NCBI GenBank assembly: GCA_002803225.1
Contig: NXFV01001861.1
Coordinates: 1 to 14,648, forward strand
DNA length: 14,648 nucleotides
Direction: 5' to 3'
DNA from: Gamarada debralockiae
Lineage: Eukaryota; Ascomycota; Leotiomycetes; Helotiales; Hyphodiscaceae
Part shown: positions 1 to 9,096 of the stretch, one piece after another
Numbering within the stretch: position 1 is the stretch's first letter
Layout of the letters: the number at the start of each line of letters is the position of its first letter
Program-made: the position numbers and the translations under genes
Notes under the pieces: model-generated
What the model was told of the DNA's origin: nothing
Database searches by the model: none
The model's input: only the letters and a program-made list of their open reading frames with translations

Positions 1-1
1 C

Positions 2-712
2 GGCCAGTATATATCGAAATACCACCTTCCCGGTACTTTCTCTGGAGCCTCTACCGCGGAAATACCATTTGCAAGTTTGGAATCGGTTCCTGCAGCATAC
101 GGTGTTCACTTCGATCATGCTGCAAACTCATTTCCTGCCAACTGTTTGCTCTATCGTTCCGAGCCTCATCTCGACAATGGAGGCTCTCAAATCCAACATA
201 TCTTACATGAGGATTGGAATTTGAATCCTGGAACAGGCACTGCATTATCTGCTTCTAGCTGCCTGGAAATTCCATTTCCAACTATCCCAAGCAACCAAAC
301 AAGCTTTCCGAATGCTCCAGCCACCGTCTTCAACCGGGGACCCTACCACAATCACCCTCACCCTCCTCTTACACTATCTTCACCTCCTCCACTCTCTACC
401 TGTCATTGGTGTGGTTGCAACACCATCCACCCCTCCTCTTCCATGCTCACACACTGGCTGGCCACGCATCTACCGTCCATCAACGCCCTTGCAAAGCTAC
501 AGCCCTCAGCACAGAAACAATGTTTCTGCCTCTGGAACCAGTGTCACAAGGAGTTTAAACGTCCCATAGACATGAACCGCCACGTGCAGTCTATTCACCT
601 TGGTATCAACTCCCACTGTTTCGTTTCTGGCTGTAATAACAATGGTGGAAAGGGTTTCTCTCGTGCAGATAAGCTCAGGGCTCATGGGAAGAAGGCTCAC
701 GGGTTCGTATGA
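2..712 (+). CDS. C2H2 zinc-finger protein, C-terminal part (5' end outside window)
   Basis: The frame is open from base 2 to the TGA at 710-712, giving about 236 residues. There is no ATG near its left end (the first apparent start, at 77, is a TTG codon), so the gene begins upstream of the window. The visible N-terminal part is Ser/Pro/His-rich and low in complexity. It is followed by three C-terminal zinc-finger-like units. The first is CHWC, 13 residues, then HWLATH. The second is CLWNQC, 12 residues, then HVQSIH, preceded by one extra Cys. The third is CFVSGC, 16 residues, then HGKKAH, only three residues from the C-terminus. C2H2 fingers usually bind DNA, so a nuclear transcription factor is likely. 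Spacing in units 1 and 3 is irregular, as is common in fungal C2H2 proteins. Target and pathway cannot be told. The gene converges on bud4. Confidence 0.8.
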   Translation, partial: GQYISKYHLPGTFSGASTAEIPFASLESVPAAYGVHFDHAANSFPANCLLYRSEPHLDNGGSQIQHILHEDWNLNPGTGTALSASSCLEIPFPTIPSNQTSFPNAPATVFNRGPYHNHPHPPLTLSSPPPLSTCHWCGCNTIHPSSSMLTHWLATHLPSINALAKLQPSAQKQCFCLWNQCHKEFKRPIDMNRHVQSIHLGINSHCFVSGCNNNGGKGFSRADKLRAHGKKAHGFV

Positions 713-1180
713 GGGGCATGCACCTTAAGTGACATATTATGATTGGAGGGAGTTGAGCGAGCGTGGGCAGATTGCCTGTTTCTTTGGGTTGACGTTCGAG
801 TTTCCTCTGAAATTTCCTATTTACCCCTCGTCGTCCATTGGGAGAATGCTAGTTATTTTTCTGCCAGTTTCAGTATCAGTGACACAATCTTTCCGCCTCA
901 ATTGCAGCCTACCGCTATTCCGTTTGCTATATGACCTCAAAGTACCCGGCGTCGGTACCATTCTTGGTGCTCGAAGCAAGCAATCTTTCCTTGCCACAGT
1001 ATGCAGGCTTCTGATCTTGAGCAGCTACTCGCGGTTGAGAAACCTCAAGTCTCTACACATCCAGGAACATCATGAGCTCTCATAAACCCGCGCACGGCTT
1101 CCTAGTCAATCCATAAATCATCATCTCCTATCCCTTCGCCTTTCCTACCTCTCAACCCAAAAGGAAGGTATCAAGCTCAC
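713..1180. other. Intergenic, presumed 3' region of the zinc-finger gene
   Basis: No convincing gene. A plus-strand open frame at 729-1085 opens with GTG, has no domain-like pattern and is best explained as chance. The stretch probably holds the 3' UTR of the zinc-finger gene. Confidence 0.5.
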
Positions 1181-1456
1181 TCAACTCGTACACAACCTAT
1201 GCACCACACCCCTCCCCCTCACAATCCGCGGCGACTGCCGCACCTTATTCGCCCATTCAGAGCCCATATCACCTGCCCACAGGATCTCTTGGCGTAAGTA
1301 ATCGAAAGAGTGCGCTATAGCTTGCTTTTCTTGGTCATTGATGCGTTCGGGAAGTTTTGTTGAGGATTTGGCTTCGGGTTTAAAATTGCGAAGCAATGTG
1401 TATCTGGGGGTTGTGTGTCGGCCGCATCTCTGTCTGAGTTTAAATAGTTCAAATGA
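1181..1456 (-). other. Start-less open frame, possible exon or gene remnant
   Basis: A minus-strand frame is open for 91 codons between TGA at 1457-1459 and TGA at 1181-1183. It has no ATG near its 5' end; the only internal one is in GDMGSEW. The composition looks protein-like: the stretch INDQEKQAIAHSFDYLRQEI would form an amphipathic helix, and it is followed by WAGDMGSEWANKVRQSP and a basic end. I do not recognise a family. It could be the last exon of a gene with unrecognised upstream exons, a fragment of a lost gene, or chance. It shares orientation with bud4 but has no visible splice link to it. Confidence 0.2.
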
Positions 1457-1689
1457 TCAAGTTGTGAATTACGGGTGGAATTGAGGTGACATAGAAATGA
1501 TATGGAAGGCTTTCAGCACTCGATAAAGTGAAGGCAAAGTCTGATTGATAATGATAAAGATAGAACATTATTCCAAATGAGAAACTAGGCTCCCGCTGAA
1601 GCCGCAACATTGTGCGATTTGGATCTGGGGAATAAAACACAAGTGCTAGCAGTCATAAGCGCACGGATGTGATATACTTTTATGTCATT

Positions 1690-2130
1690 ATCTCTCTCAT
1701 CTCATCTCTCTTGTTCAGTCTCTGGTTACGAACAGACCGATCTTTCCCCCTCCACACATGAAAACTTGGACTCGAATAACAGAAGCAAATAATTACGCCC
1801 CAACGCTCTCTACAAAACAATCCAACTATTCCCACACCATAGCACTCTTACACCCACCACCCACCACCCCCTCCCCCTCAACAAAAAGAATCAAACACTC
1901 AAAATCGGTGGTGTAAATATAGATGCCACCAGGGCCGAAGAGCAATCAGACCGCGAAGTCGACATGATGTAAGTATTGGCACGAATCGAAAGGCCGAGAC
2001 TGAAGTGAATTACGCAGAAGAAACAATGTCGTAAAGCGTAGCGACATTATTCGTTTGTCATCAATCAATCCATCCTCTAGTCGAATCAAACAATCATGCT
2101 CTTCGTCCTCGAATGATGTCTTCCCCTGAC
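1690..2130 (+). other. Possible short spliced transcript convergent with bud4
   Basis: A CT-rich tract at about 1690-1735 resembles a fungal transcription-start region and is followed by an A/C-rich leader. A 52-codon frame with ATG at 1758 and TAA at 1914-1916 lies here. A textbook 49-nt intron follows: donor GTAAGT at 1969, branch-like ACTGAAG, acceptor CAG at 2015-2017. Joining its flanks gives an open frame from the ATG at 1964 that crosses the intron and ends at a TGA near 2129, overlapping the bud4 stop on the other strand. The encoded peptides are unfamiliar and Ser-rich. This may be a small gene, a non-coding antisense RNA or coincidence. Confidence 0.2.
2025..2048. other. Small hairpin just past the bud4 stop codon
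   Basis: Arms AATGTCG (2025-2031) and CGACATT (2042-2048) are perfect 7-bp inverted repeats around a 10-nt loop. On the minus strand the hairpin begins about 37 nt after the bud4 stop, so it would lie in the bud4 3' UTR. It also overlaps the downstream exon of the possible plus-strand transcript. Function is unknown. Confidence 0.4.
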
Positions 2131-5100
2131 ACTCTGCCCCTGCTCAGCACGTCTCTTCATACTCTCCTCCCTCTTCAACACCAAATCGCACCAACCGCCC
2201 TTCATGCTCTCGCCTTCCTTGCCAATACAGGCGTCGAGAACTTTCATCCAGCCCTCTTTATCAGCTCCTGTGTCAGCGTAGAAGTCGATCACTTCGCCGT
2301 TGTTGAAGCGGATTCGGAATCCTTCTTCGACGAACATGTAGCCCTCTTCCTCTTCTGCGAAGCCGGATTTGCGGCGCTTGCCGCCTTTTCCGCCGGTTTC
2401 CTTTTGAGTGAGGGCTCGGCGATCGTCGATGAGTTTGGACGCATTAGCGAGGTTGATTGTTGCGCGGGGTTGGCGGGTGGATTCGTGGTAGGCGGTGAGT
2501 TTGCTGCCTGTGAGTTTGAAGAAGCGACGACGCCAGTACTGGAGATTGTCAGTGAACTGTATGGAGTTTGGGGGTACCAATAGAGACTTACAGGACAATC
2601 ACCACCCTGTTGGCTCAAGTGGCCTTCCCAGTTTCGTGCAACTGCGAGCTCAGCCTCCTTCATCTCCCGAATGCAAGAGTTCATGCTCTTCGGCATATCA
2701 TCATCGGTAGCGCCCTTAGGCTTCGGCACAAACAAGAGTTGAAGCTCGAGCTTAGCGACCTTATATGGGGCTCGTCGTTGAACATTGGTGTTTCCACGCT
2801 TGCTCTTGACACTCGACGAATGGCTGGCTTCCTCAGTTGCCCACTCGTTGAAGCATGCAACATCAACGACGTATGGACGTCCATAGCAACGAGATTCGTG
2901 ATCCTTCAGGCAAACATACGAGCGACCAAAGCTTCCATCTTCGGCAGCGAGAGGCGAAAGAAGGTCCCACGCCGTGGGTTGGGTTGATGCTCTGTTTGCC
3001 TGCGCATTTCGCTTGTTTTCTTCGGCGATACGCTGTTCTTCCTCCTTCTGCCTCATCTCGAGCTCCTTGCGCTTCTTGGGCGATGCGAAGACTCGGCTGA
3101 AAGTGGATGGCTTTTGTGCTTTGTGAGCCTTGGTTGGTGACACGACTCGCTTTGGTGCTGGCTTGACGAGCTTTGCATTCAGTGTTAGTTGGAATTCGAG
3201 CTCATTTGGCACGACAAGCTCAAATTCTTGGCCAATGGGTGCGTTTCTTCCAAGTTCCAACCAGGCAGTTGTGACACAGTGTACGCCGTTATCAAGAGTT
3301 AGGCTAAACCATGTCTGCTCGTCTGGAATGATTGTTAGCACATGCGAACGTCTAGATGCTTCAGAACTTACTTTTGGGCAACGGCATATCTAGGTCCTTG
3401 ACGCCGATAACTTTCACGAACAGACGTCCTCTCTCACCGCCCTCCTCAGTAGGTGGCTCGGTGGTAGGGGTATCTTCTGTCACTATGCCTAGTCCGGTGA
3501 CGTTGCTCTCTTGACCAGGCATTAGAGGTACAGGACCAGCATTCTTTCGAGGACTTGATCGATTGCGTACGCTGTTCTTGCGTATCTGGCCATTCCACGG
3601 TTCAACAGTCCAAGATTGAGGACGGTCCTTCTTCACAGGCGAGTTACCCGCTGATCGAGTGCCTTTGTCAACATCGCTGCTCGCAACAACGACCTTTGTG
3701 TTCTGTCTCATCAGATAGCCGCGCTGTTTTCGAGGAGTCAAGTTAGCATAAAATTCATAATTTAGGACGTCTCCGGAGTTGGACGCTTGTCCATTGTCGT
3801 AATGAAAGAAAGCCGATTGTGAAGAAGATAGGTCAAACGCAACCTTTTGGGCTTCGATCACGCGATCAAAATCTTTATCAAGACCCAATCCAAGATCATT
3901 ACCGATATCCAAAGTCAAGCTCTTCTTCTTGAAGCTCTCCTTTCTCTCCAAATCACCATCAGAGCATACTCCTTCACTCGGCTCACAGCTGAGAGAAGGC
4001 CGGTTGCGGTGTCGTTCTGGGATAGGGGGAATAGAAGGGGTCTCGCCGCTGACATTTCGTCTAAGCTCTCGCATCGCCATGATATCTGCGGGAGTGGCGG
4101 ATGGCCTGGTCTTCAGCTTCGATCCAGAAGACTTGATTGTCGCGACGTCCTCTGGGATACTTGGAGAATCACGAGCCGGGGAGGGAGAAACTGGATGGCG
4201 AATGACAGAGTCTGGAGTTCCGACTTCGAAGGCATCCTCCTCTTCGGGTCCCCAGCCACTTCCGTCATACTCTGGTTTCGACGAAGGAATTTGGCGCTCT
4301 TCGGGCGTTGAAGCTCGTCGCAAATACTCATGAGCATCTGACATTGACATTCTTGGACCTTTGGTTTCCTCGCCATCCTTGGGTAGGGGAGGGGACATGT
4401 AGGACTGAAGACTGAGCCCAAAGTCATTGCGGTCCAGGAAGCGAGCGAATTCTGGAAGGGACCCCTTTCTATCTTCTTTCACAGGATCCGAAGGCAACTC
4501 CTTGCTGGCTGGGCTATTTGCGCGTGGAGTTGGTGGACCATTGTCCTCCGGACCGCTGTTTGATTGAAATTGCGGGCTTTGATTCGATGGGGTTGGGTCC
4601 GAGTAGTGGCTCTCTGCATCATCTTCGCCTGGGACATCATGGTGGATGACGGATCCATCGCGATCATAATCGTCCATTCTCGACGCTGTCTGATGGTACA
4701 TTTCAGTAATGGAGTAGACATCGACATCGTCATCCTCGGGCTCGGCCTTGATTATAACGCTGTCATTGCCAGCTTCAAGCATCGATGGATCTTCAGTCGA
4801 GGGAATAGGAGTATCAGGATCCGGCAAAATTGCGCGCTCGGGACTCGAGCTGGGCATTGGAGAGGAGAAATTGTAGTCCGACTCCCGAGTGTAAGCCTCT
4901 TGACCGTTGACCTTGCGTAGAATCGATTCTCTTGAGATACGAGGCGGCAATTTGTAAGTACCAAGGCCAGCGAGATCATCAAGAGTGTCCTCCTCTTCAT
5001 GAATTTCGTCCTCGTGGATGTTGATAGGCTGCTCCTTTTCGGGAGTCTGACTGGTTCGGTCTCTCGGACCTGCACGTCTCATTCGACGCTCTCGCTGTAA

Positions 5101-6641
5101 CTCCGCCTGGGTCTTTGGCTTCTCCTCATCTTGGATCATCATTAATCGTAGTCGTTCCTCCAGTGTCATTTTGCCTCCGCCCATTCCTTGAATCTCGGAT
5201 TTGCTAACTGATGGTGGTGCCGGAGGAGAGGGAAGATTTCTCTGTGAGCTTATAGCACGCTCTGCAGCAGCAGAGAGACCAGTCGAGCCGCTAGAGTTGC
5301 TCCGGGCTTGACGCATACCAGGCAAGGGAGGCAGAGGTCGGTGATCTCCATTCGAGTTCAGTGAGTCGGTGCGAGTGGCAGCTGGACGATCACTCGAGGA
5401 TGAAGGACGAGCATCTGGCATTGGGCTGCCCTCGGGTCCCTCAAAGGGATCTTCAAATCGTCCTGACATGATGCCATTATTGTGTGGGCCTGGGCTTGCG
5501 TATCTCCAATCTTCGGGTCCGACGACAGGAGTCTTGTCCGTGTCTTCAAGAGATGCATCAAAGCTATCCTCCTGCTCCGCTGAATCACCACGAATGTAGC
5601 TCTCCTCTTCCTCCTCTTCTCCAGAATCGTAGCTGTTCTCGCGCGAACCTGTTCCGATGGACGAGAGGTCAGGAGTTGCCATCTCATATTCATTGATCTG
5701 AGGAGGTGCGGCATCAAATGTAACACTCTTCGCATGCCTGTGTAGGGTTCGACCAGGGGGCAGCTCTCTTTCATCGCATGAATTCTCCTCTGACCATGTG
5801 CCATTCTCAGGATCAAAGCTTGACTTGGAGTTGAAAGGTCTTGTAACCATCGATGACTTGGTTGGTGAGATCTGGTCTTTGTTTGGTGATCGTAACCCAT
5901 TCGCGCCGGCCTTGAGGGGAGTCTTCGTGAGGGTGGGGCTGTATAATGGAATGCTGCTCTTGCTATCATTTCTGTGGTGACCGAACGGACGACGCTCAGC
6001 AGATCGAAGCCCTTCAAGTCCAGATCCTCCATATGCATTGCCTTGTAGTTGTTTTGCCAATGGTCGTTCGATTACTGGTACTGATGCTGGATCATATTCT
6101 TGTTTTTGTTCACGCGCGAACATGTTGCTATTCTTGACACGGGATGCACGCTGAAGTCGTTCGATGGAAGATCGTCGGGTCGGGGATGGGGAGGGTTCTC
6201 TAACACTGCCACTGAAGAGATTCTCTGAGTTGAAGCGGTTTGGCGTTGAGGGGTCACGGCCTTGCCAGAAGAGTCGTGGTGACGAATTGCCATCGGAAGC
6301 GTTGAAGGGAGAGGATTGGAATGGAGACGAGTCCCCATTTAGCATCATTTTCTGCGAAGCTCAAATAAACATTTAATTATCCGAAGGCATGGGAAGGGAA
6401 GTACCTTTGTGGTTTGATTGTAGCTCGGCGAGTTTCTTCTCTTCTCCGTGGGAGCAAGCTCGGAGAGAGGACGAGGTAGAGAGCTGCCCATCTTCACAGG
6501 AGATGATGATGGAGTCTTCTGGATCCGCAAAGGATGGACCTGATGCCCGTTAGTAATCTACCACTTCATGCGACAGCTTGTCTTCCAACAGCTGCCAATG
6601 TAAACATGGTGGGCGCTCACCGGCTGCGAGGGCGACGCCAT
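2086..6641 (-). CDS. bud4: Bud4-like anillin/PH-domain septation protein, complete, five exons
   Basis: Exons on the minus strand: 6641-6621, 6539-6405, 6351-3372, 3322-2592 and 2538-2086. Introns are 81, 53, 49 and 53 nt; all have GT...AG ends and the reading phase is kept. The product is 1439 aa. The start ATG at 6641 has A at -3 and G at +4; its 7-codon exon splices to give MASPSQPVHPLRIQKTPSS, as in Bud4 N-termini. Conserved N-terminal motifs include SPRLFWQ. A long acidic, Ser/Pro-rich disordered region follows. The C2-like/anillin-homology part starts near residue 1027 (GRLFVKVIGVKDLDMPLPK, then EQTWFSLTLDNGVHCVTTAW). The PH domain (about 1265-1400) includes YWRRRFFKLTGSKLTAYHE, GYMFVEEGFRIRF and a late DKEGWMKVLD helix. 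By family knowledge Bud4 marks septation sites at the cortex, upstream of actin-ring and septin assembly. No lesions were seen. Confidence 0.93.
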
Positions 6642-7092
6642 CTTTCCAAGTCAACAAATCGTACCAATAGTACCTCGAGATATCAGAGACACCAATGGAA
6701 TATTCTTATATTCTTAGGTCAGATATCGCTCGATGTGGTGTTGGGCATGGAAAAACGAGCAATGTTTGATACTTGGGATTGCGACGCGAGGAATGCGCGT
6801 TTCGAAAGTGAGTGCAGAAGAAATAATCGCAATTATCCCGCGATATTATCTCATCTATCACTGCAAAGGAGAATCCACAGCAAAGAAGAAGAGAATAAAG
6901 GATCAACAAGTGCTGTGGTGATGTTGGTGGTGAGGAGATATTAGGCTTTGGTGTGGACCTCTAACTTGTTTTGAGACGCTAAGAGGTTGTCGCTTGGGTT
7001 CGCTGGGCAACGACTCCACTTTTCGATCGCGGATTGTGAAACATTGGGGGTCGAAGCCAAAATTAGGGCACGTGCGTAACAACTGGTCCCCC
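6642..7092 (-). promoter_or_regulatory. bud4 upstream/5' UTR region
   Basis: No protein-coding gene is visible. The minus strand is pyrimidine-rich in places, typical of fungal leaders. A CCAAT pentamer on the minus strand (7043-7047) and a CACGTG (7069-7074) lie about 400-430 bp before the bud4 ATG. They are short motifs and may be chance. The plus-strand open frame starting at 6534 shows nothing protein-like. Confidence 0.35.
6719..6748 (-). other. Nine-codon upstream ORF in the putative bud4 leader
   Basis: On the minus strand, ATG at 6748-6746 opens a frame reading MPNTTSSDI and stops at TGA 6721-6719, 77 nt before the bud4 ATG. If the transcript starts further upstream, this uORF could dampen bud4 translation. 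The transcription start is not known from sequence. Confidence 0.3.
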
Positions 7093-7344
7093 CTCTCAGT
7101 CGGAGAAAAAAGTGGCCGATTTTGGGCACCGCGTACAAATTCAACAAATCCGTATTCTCCTTAACATCGAATTAATTCACGATATAACTATTTTGAGCTA
7201 TAGAGTTAATTCCTTCTCGAGAAGCATTACTCCGAGTTCTACAAATTTTCAAAAGCGGAAGGGCGACGAATCAACAGTTTTGAGTAGGTGCATTTTGGTG
7301 TTCTCGCTTGCCAAAAAGTGGACGTTTTTTACTCCGACTGAGAG
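7093..7344. mobile_element. MITE-like 252-bp element with terminal inverted repeats
   Basis: The ends are inverted copies of CTCTCAGTCGGAG (left 7093-7105; right end reverse-complemented). The match continues imperfectly to about 40 bp on each side: a six-A run, then GTGGCC...TTTTGG on the left against CGTCCA...TTTTTGG on the right. CCCCC flanks both ends in the same orientation (7088-7092 and 7345-7349), compatible with a 5-bp target-site duplication, although a C-run is weak evidence. The interior is AT-rich and encodes nothing. TIRs of this look occur on fungal cut-and-paste elements, but I cannot assign a superfamily; no TA duplication typical of Tc1/mariner is present. Confidence 0.6.
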
Positions 7345-7360
7345 CCCCCTCACTTGGAAA

Positions 7361-7423
7361 ACGAGAAGGAAAAAGACAAGTTGAGTTTAGATTATTGGGT
7401 TTTCCAACTTGTTTTCCTTGTTC
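7361..7423. repeat. Imperfect inverted repeat beside the MITE-like element
   Basis: The left arm ending GACAAGTTG (to 7383) and the right arm starting CAACTTG (7405-7411) are inverted, with 7 bp perfect and about 20 bp imperfect pairing around a 21-nt loop. It lies 16 bp beyond the right end of the element. It may be part of an older insertion or only a purine-rich chance pairing. Confidence 0.35.
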
Positions 7424-7581
7424 AAAGGCCGCCACATTGATGAAAGCGGGGAATTGATTCAAATTCCCTTAATCCCACCAGCTCTCAGCCTCAGACTCAA
7501 GAGAGCATGTGCTTCCAATATTGCACGCAAAGCCAGCTTTATTTACTAGCTTCTTTGTAACACAGCATACAAAGCCAACCT
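7424..7581. other. Short non-coding stretch
   Basis: Nothing is recognised here beyond the presumed downstream flank of the decayed minus-strand frame ending at 7582. Confidence 0.4.
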
Positions 7582-7805
7582 TCAATAGCCGCTCCACAAA
7601 TACTTAACATAAGCCTCAAGAGCCTCGTGTTCAAAAATGGAAACAAAGCGGCGATAATCTTCCGTCCATTTCCACCCCGGCCTCTCGTCCGAGTCTATCT
7701 CATGATCTCTGAAAATTGCCCTCATAACCTAACATACAAATCTTTAATCTCATAATTACGGGTCTCATTCATCCCTTCGTTATAATACATGTCTACAAAC
7801 CATCG
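7582..7805 (-). pseudogene. Decayed C-terminal coding remnant, family unknown
   Basis: The minus strand just after the TAG at 7808-7806 reads RWFVDMYYNEGMNETRNYEI and so on. After a frame change near 7715 it continues VMRAIFRDHEIDSDERPGW, then WKWTEDYRRFVSIFEHEAL, and ends LWSGY with TGA at 7584-7582. The Trp/Tyr/Glu-rich, low-Ser composition differs sharply from the repetitive protease tail before it, so this is probably the end of a separate broken gene and not part of the protease. An AG acceptor-like site near the frame change (GGCAATTTTCAG) leaves open an intron instead of a frameshift. I do not recognise the family. Confidence 0.4.
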
Positions 7806-7950
7806 CTATATCACGGATGATAAATAAGGATCATGTTTCCTCTCCGCATTCCCTCCATAATTCTTTGGAGACGGTGAAAGCGGCAATAGCGGCGAGCCCA
7901 AACTCCCTGCTGACAACGTACTGACAACTTCAGTCTAATTTCCACTGATC

Positions 7951-7999
7951 GGGCTCACAATCCCACGGTCACTTCCTGTCATAGGGCTCACGATCCCAC
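7951..7999. repeat. Tandem 33-bp repeat in the protease tail
   Basis: GGGCTCACAATCCCAC (7951-7966) and GGGCTCACGATCCCAC (7984-7999) differ at one base and sit one 33-bp unit apart. On the minus strand they encode GIVSP twice, 11 codons apart, so the unit is a degenerate protein repeat in the cytoplasmic tail of the pseudogene. Confidence 0.75.
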
Positions 8000-9087
8000 T
8001 CCCCGGATTCATCTCTCCAATTGGTGAGCTCATCTCACTCCCAACCGCCTCCTAGCCTCCATCTCCTCCACCCGTGGACTCCAGCTCACTGCCCACCGGG
8101 ACATTCGTACCAGCTCCCCTACCCTCTCAACAACCATCATCTCCGTTTTCGTACCTCTCGGATCTGGCATCTCGGCTGGTGAGTAGAGATCTTTGCGTCG
8201 AGCTCGGTGTTGTCGAGTTCGTCTTCTGAGATTGTGGAGGGGGGCTTGGGGCGCTTCTTCGACAGATGGGGGAGCAGGTTTCTTGCGGCGAGGGTTTCCA
8301 GATGAAGAGGTCAGCCAGAATGAATGCCATGAGAATGAGGGCCAGCCCGTCCACGACGCCGCCAGCATGGTTACGGTGGGGACAGAATATTTGAAAGCAG
8401 GAACTGGAGGGGTGGTGCTGGAGTTTGAGGAGTTGGTGGAGTGAACGGATGGGAGGAGGATGGGTATTATATCTTGGGTGAAGGTTGGATGTCATTCGCA
8501 TTGCGCGAGCGTGATTCGGCACACTCGTAATCTGCTATTAAATATCTGTCGCTCCAGTCAGAAAATCTGCCTTCAACTTTCGAGAAGGGGCAAATTACGC
8601 TTCTTGCAGAAAAGCTCGGCCAAGTGTGTATTGTGTGTCATTCGCAGCTCGTTTCAAGGGGAAGCAGTTCGTCGTGCCATTTGGCGCCACCGGAAAACTT
8701 GCCGTCGAGTCGAACGCAGCATACGGGAGAACGATATCCAGACTTTCTCCATCAGTATTCGATAAAGTAAATGTGATGTTCGGATCCATGCTTTTAAACG
8801 AAGTGTGCATGGTATCATTGCTAGTGTAAATTTCGCTCGTCTTGTTCCATTGCAGTCCAAAAGCTACCTCGAAACGATCGCAGGCTGAGGTTGGTAAGTA
8901 TATCTACGTTATTGTAGAATCGATGAACATTGAAATCGTCTCGGACATTAAGGTGGAGGAGGTTATGGTAGAGACTCCTGTTAGAATGTAGGTTATGGCT
9001 GTGAGATCTATTATGAGGCGGCAGGCGACGTTAGGATAGAAGGGGTTCGTGAGGTTCGTTGTGGAGGAGAAGCGGGAGGAGTTGTAA

Positions 9088-9096
9088 CCCCCCCCC
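9088..9096. repeat. Nine-base C homopolymer inside the pseudogene
   Basis: The run encodes Gly-Gly-Gly on the minus strand at a place where relatives, as I recall them, have a shorter Gly-Gly-Tyr. It keeps the frame but is prone to slippage and to sequencing error. Confidence 0.6.

Noticed and set aside
729..1085. Plus-strand open frame of 118 codons after the zinc-finger gene
   Set aside because: It starts with GTG, has no domain pattern, and sits where the 3' UTR is expected.
2113..2583. Plus-strand open frame of 156 codons
   Set aside because: It lies antisense to the bud4 PH-domain exon, which has clear family motifs and splice sites. The plus frame is a compositional shadow.
5358..6038. 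Minus-strand open frame of 226 codons within bud4
   Set aside because: It overlaps the large bud4 exon in another frame, is very Arg/His/Met-rich, and has no support beyond length.
7361..7423. Rho-independent-type terminator in the hairpin beside the MITE-like element
   Set aside because: Bacterial-style terminators do not apply in a fungal nuclear genome, and the stem is imperfect.
8193..8444. Plus-strand open frame of 83 codons
   Set aside because: It is antisense to the recognisable membrane and tail part of the protease pseudogene.
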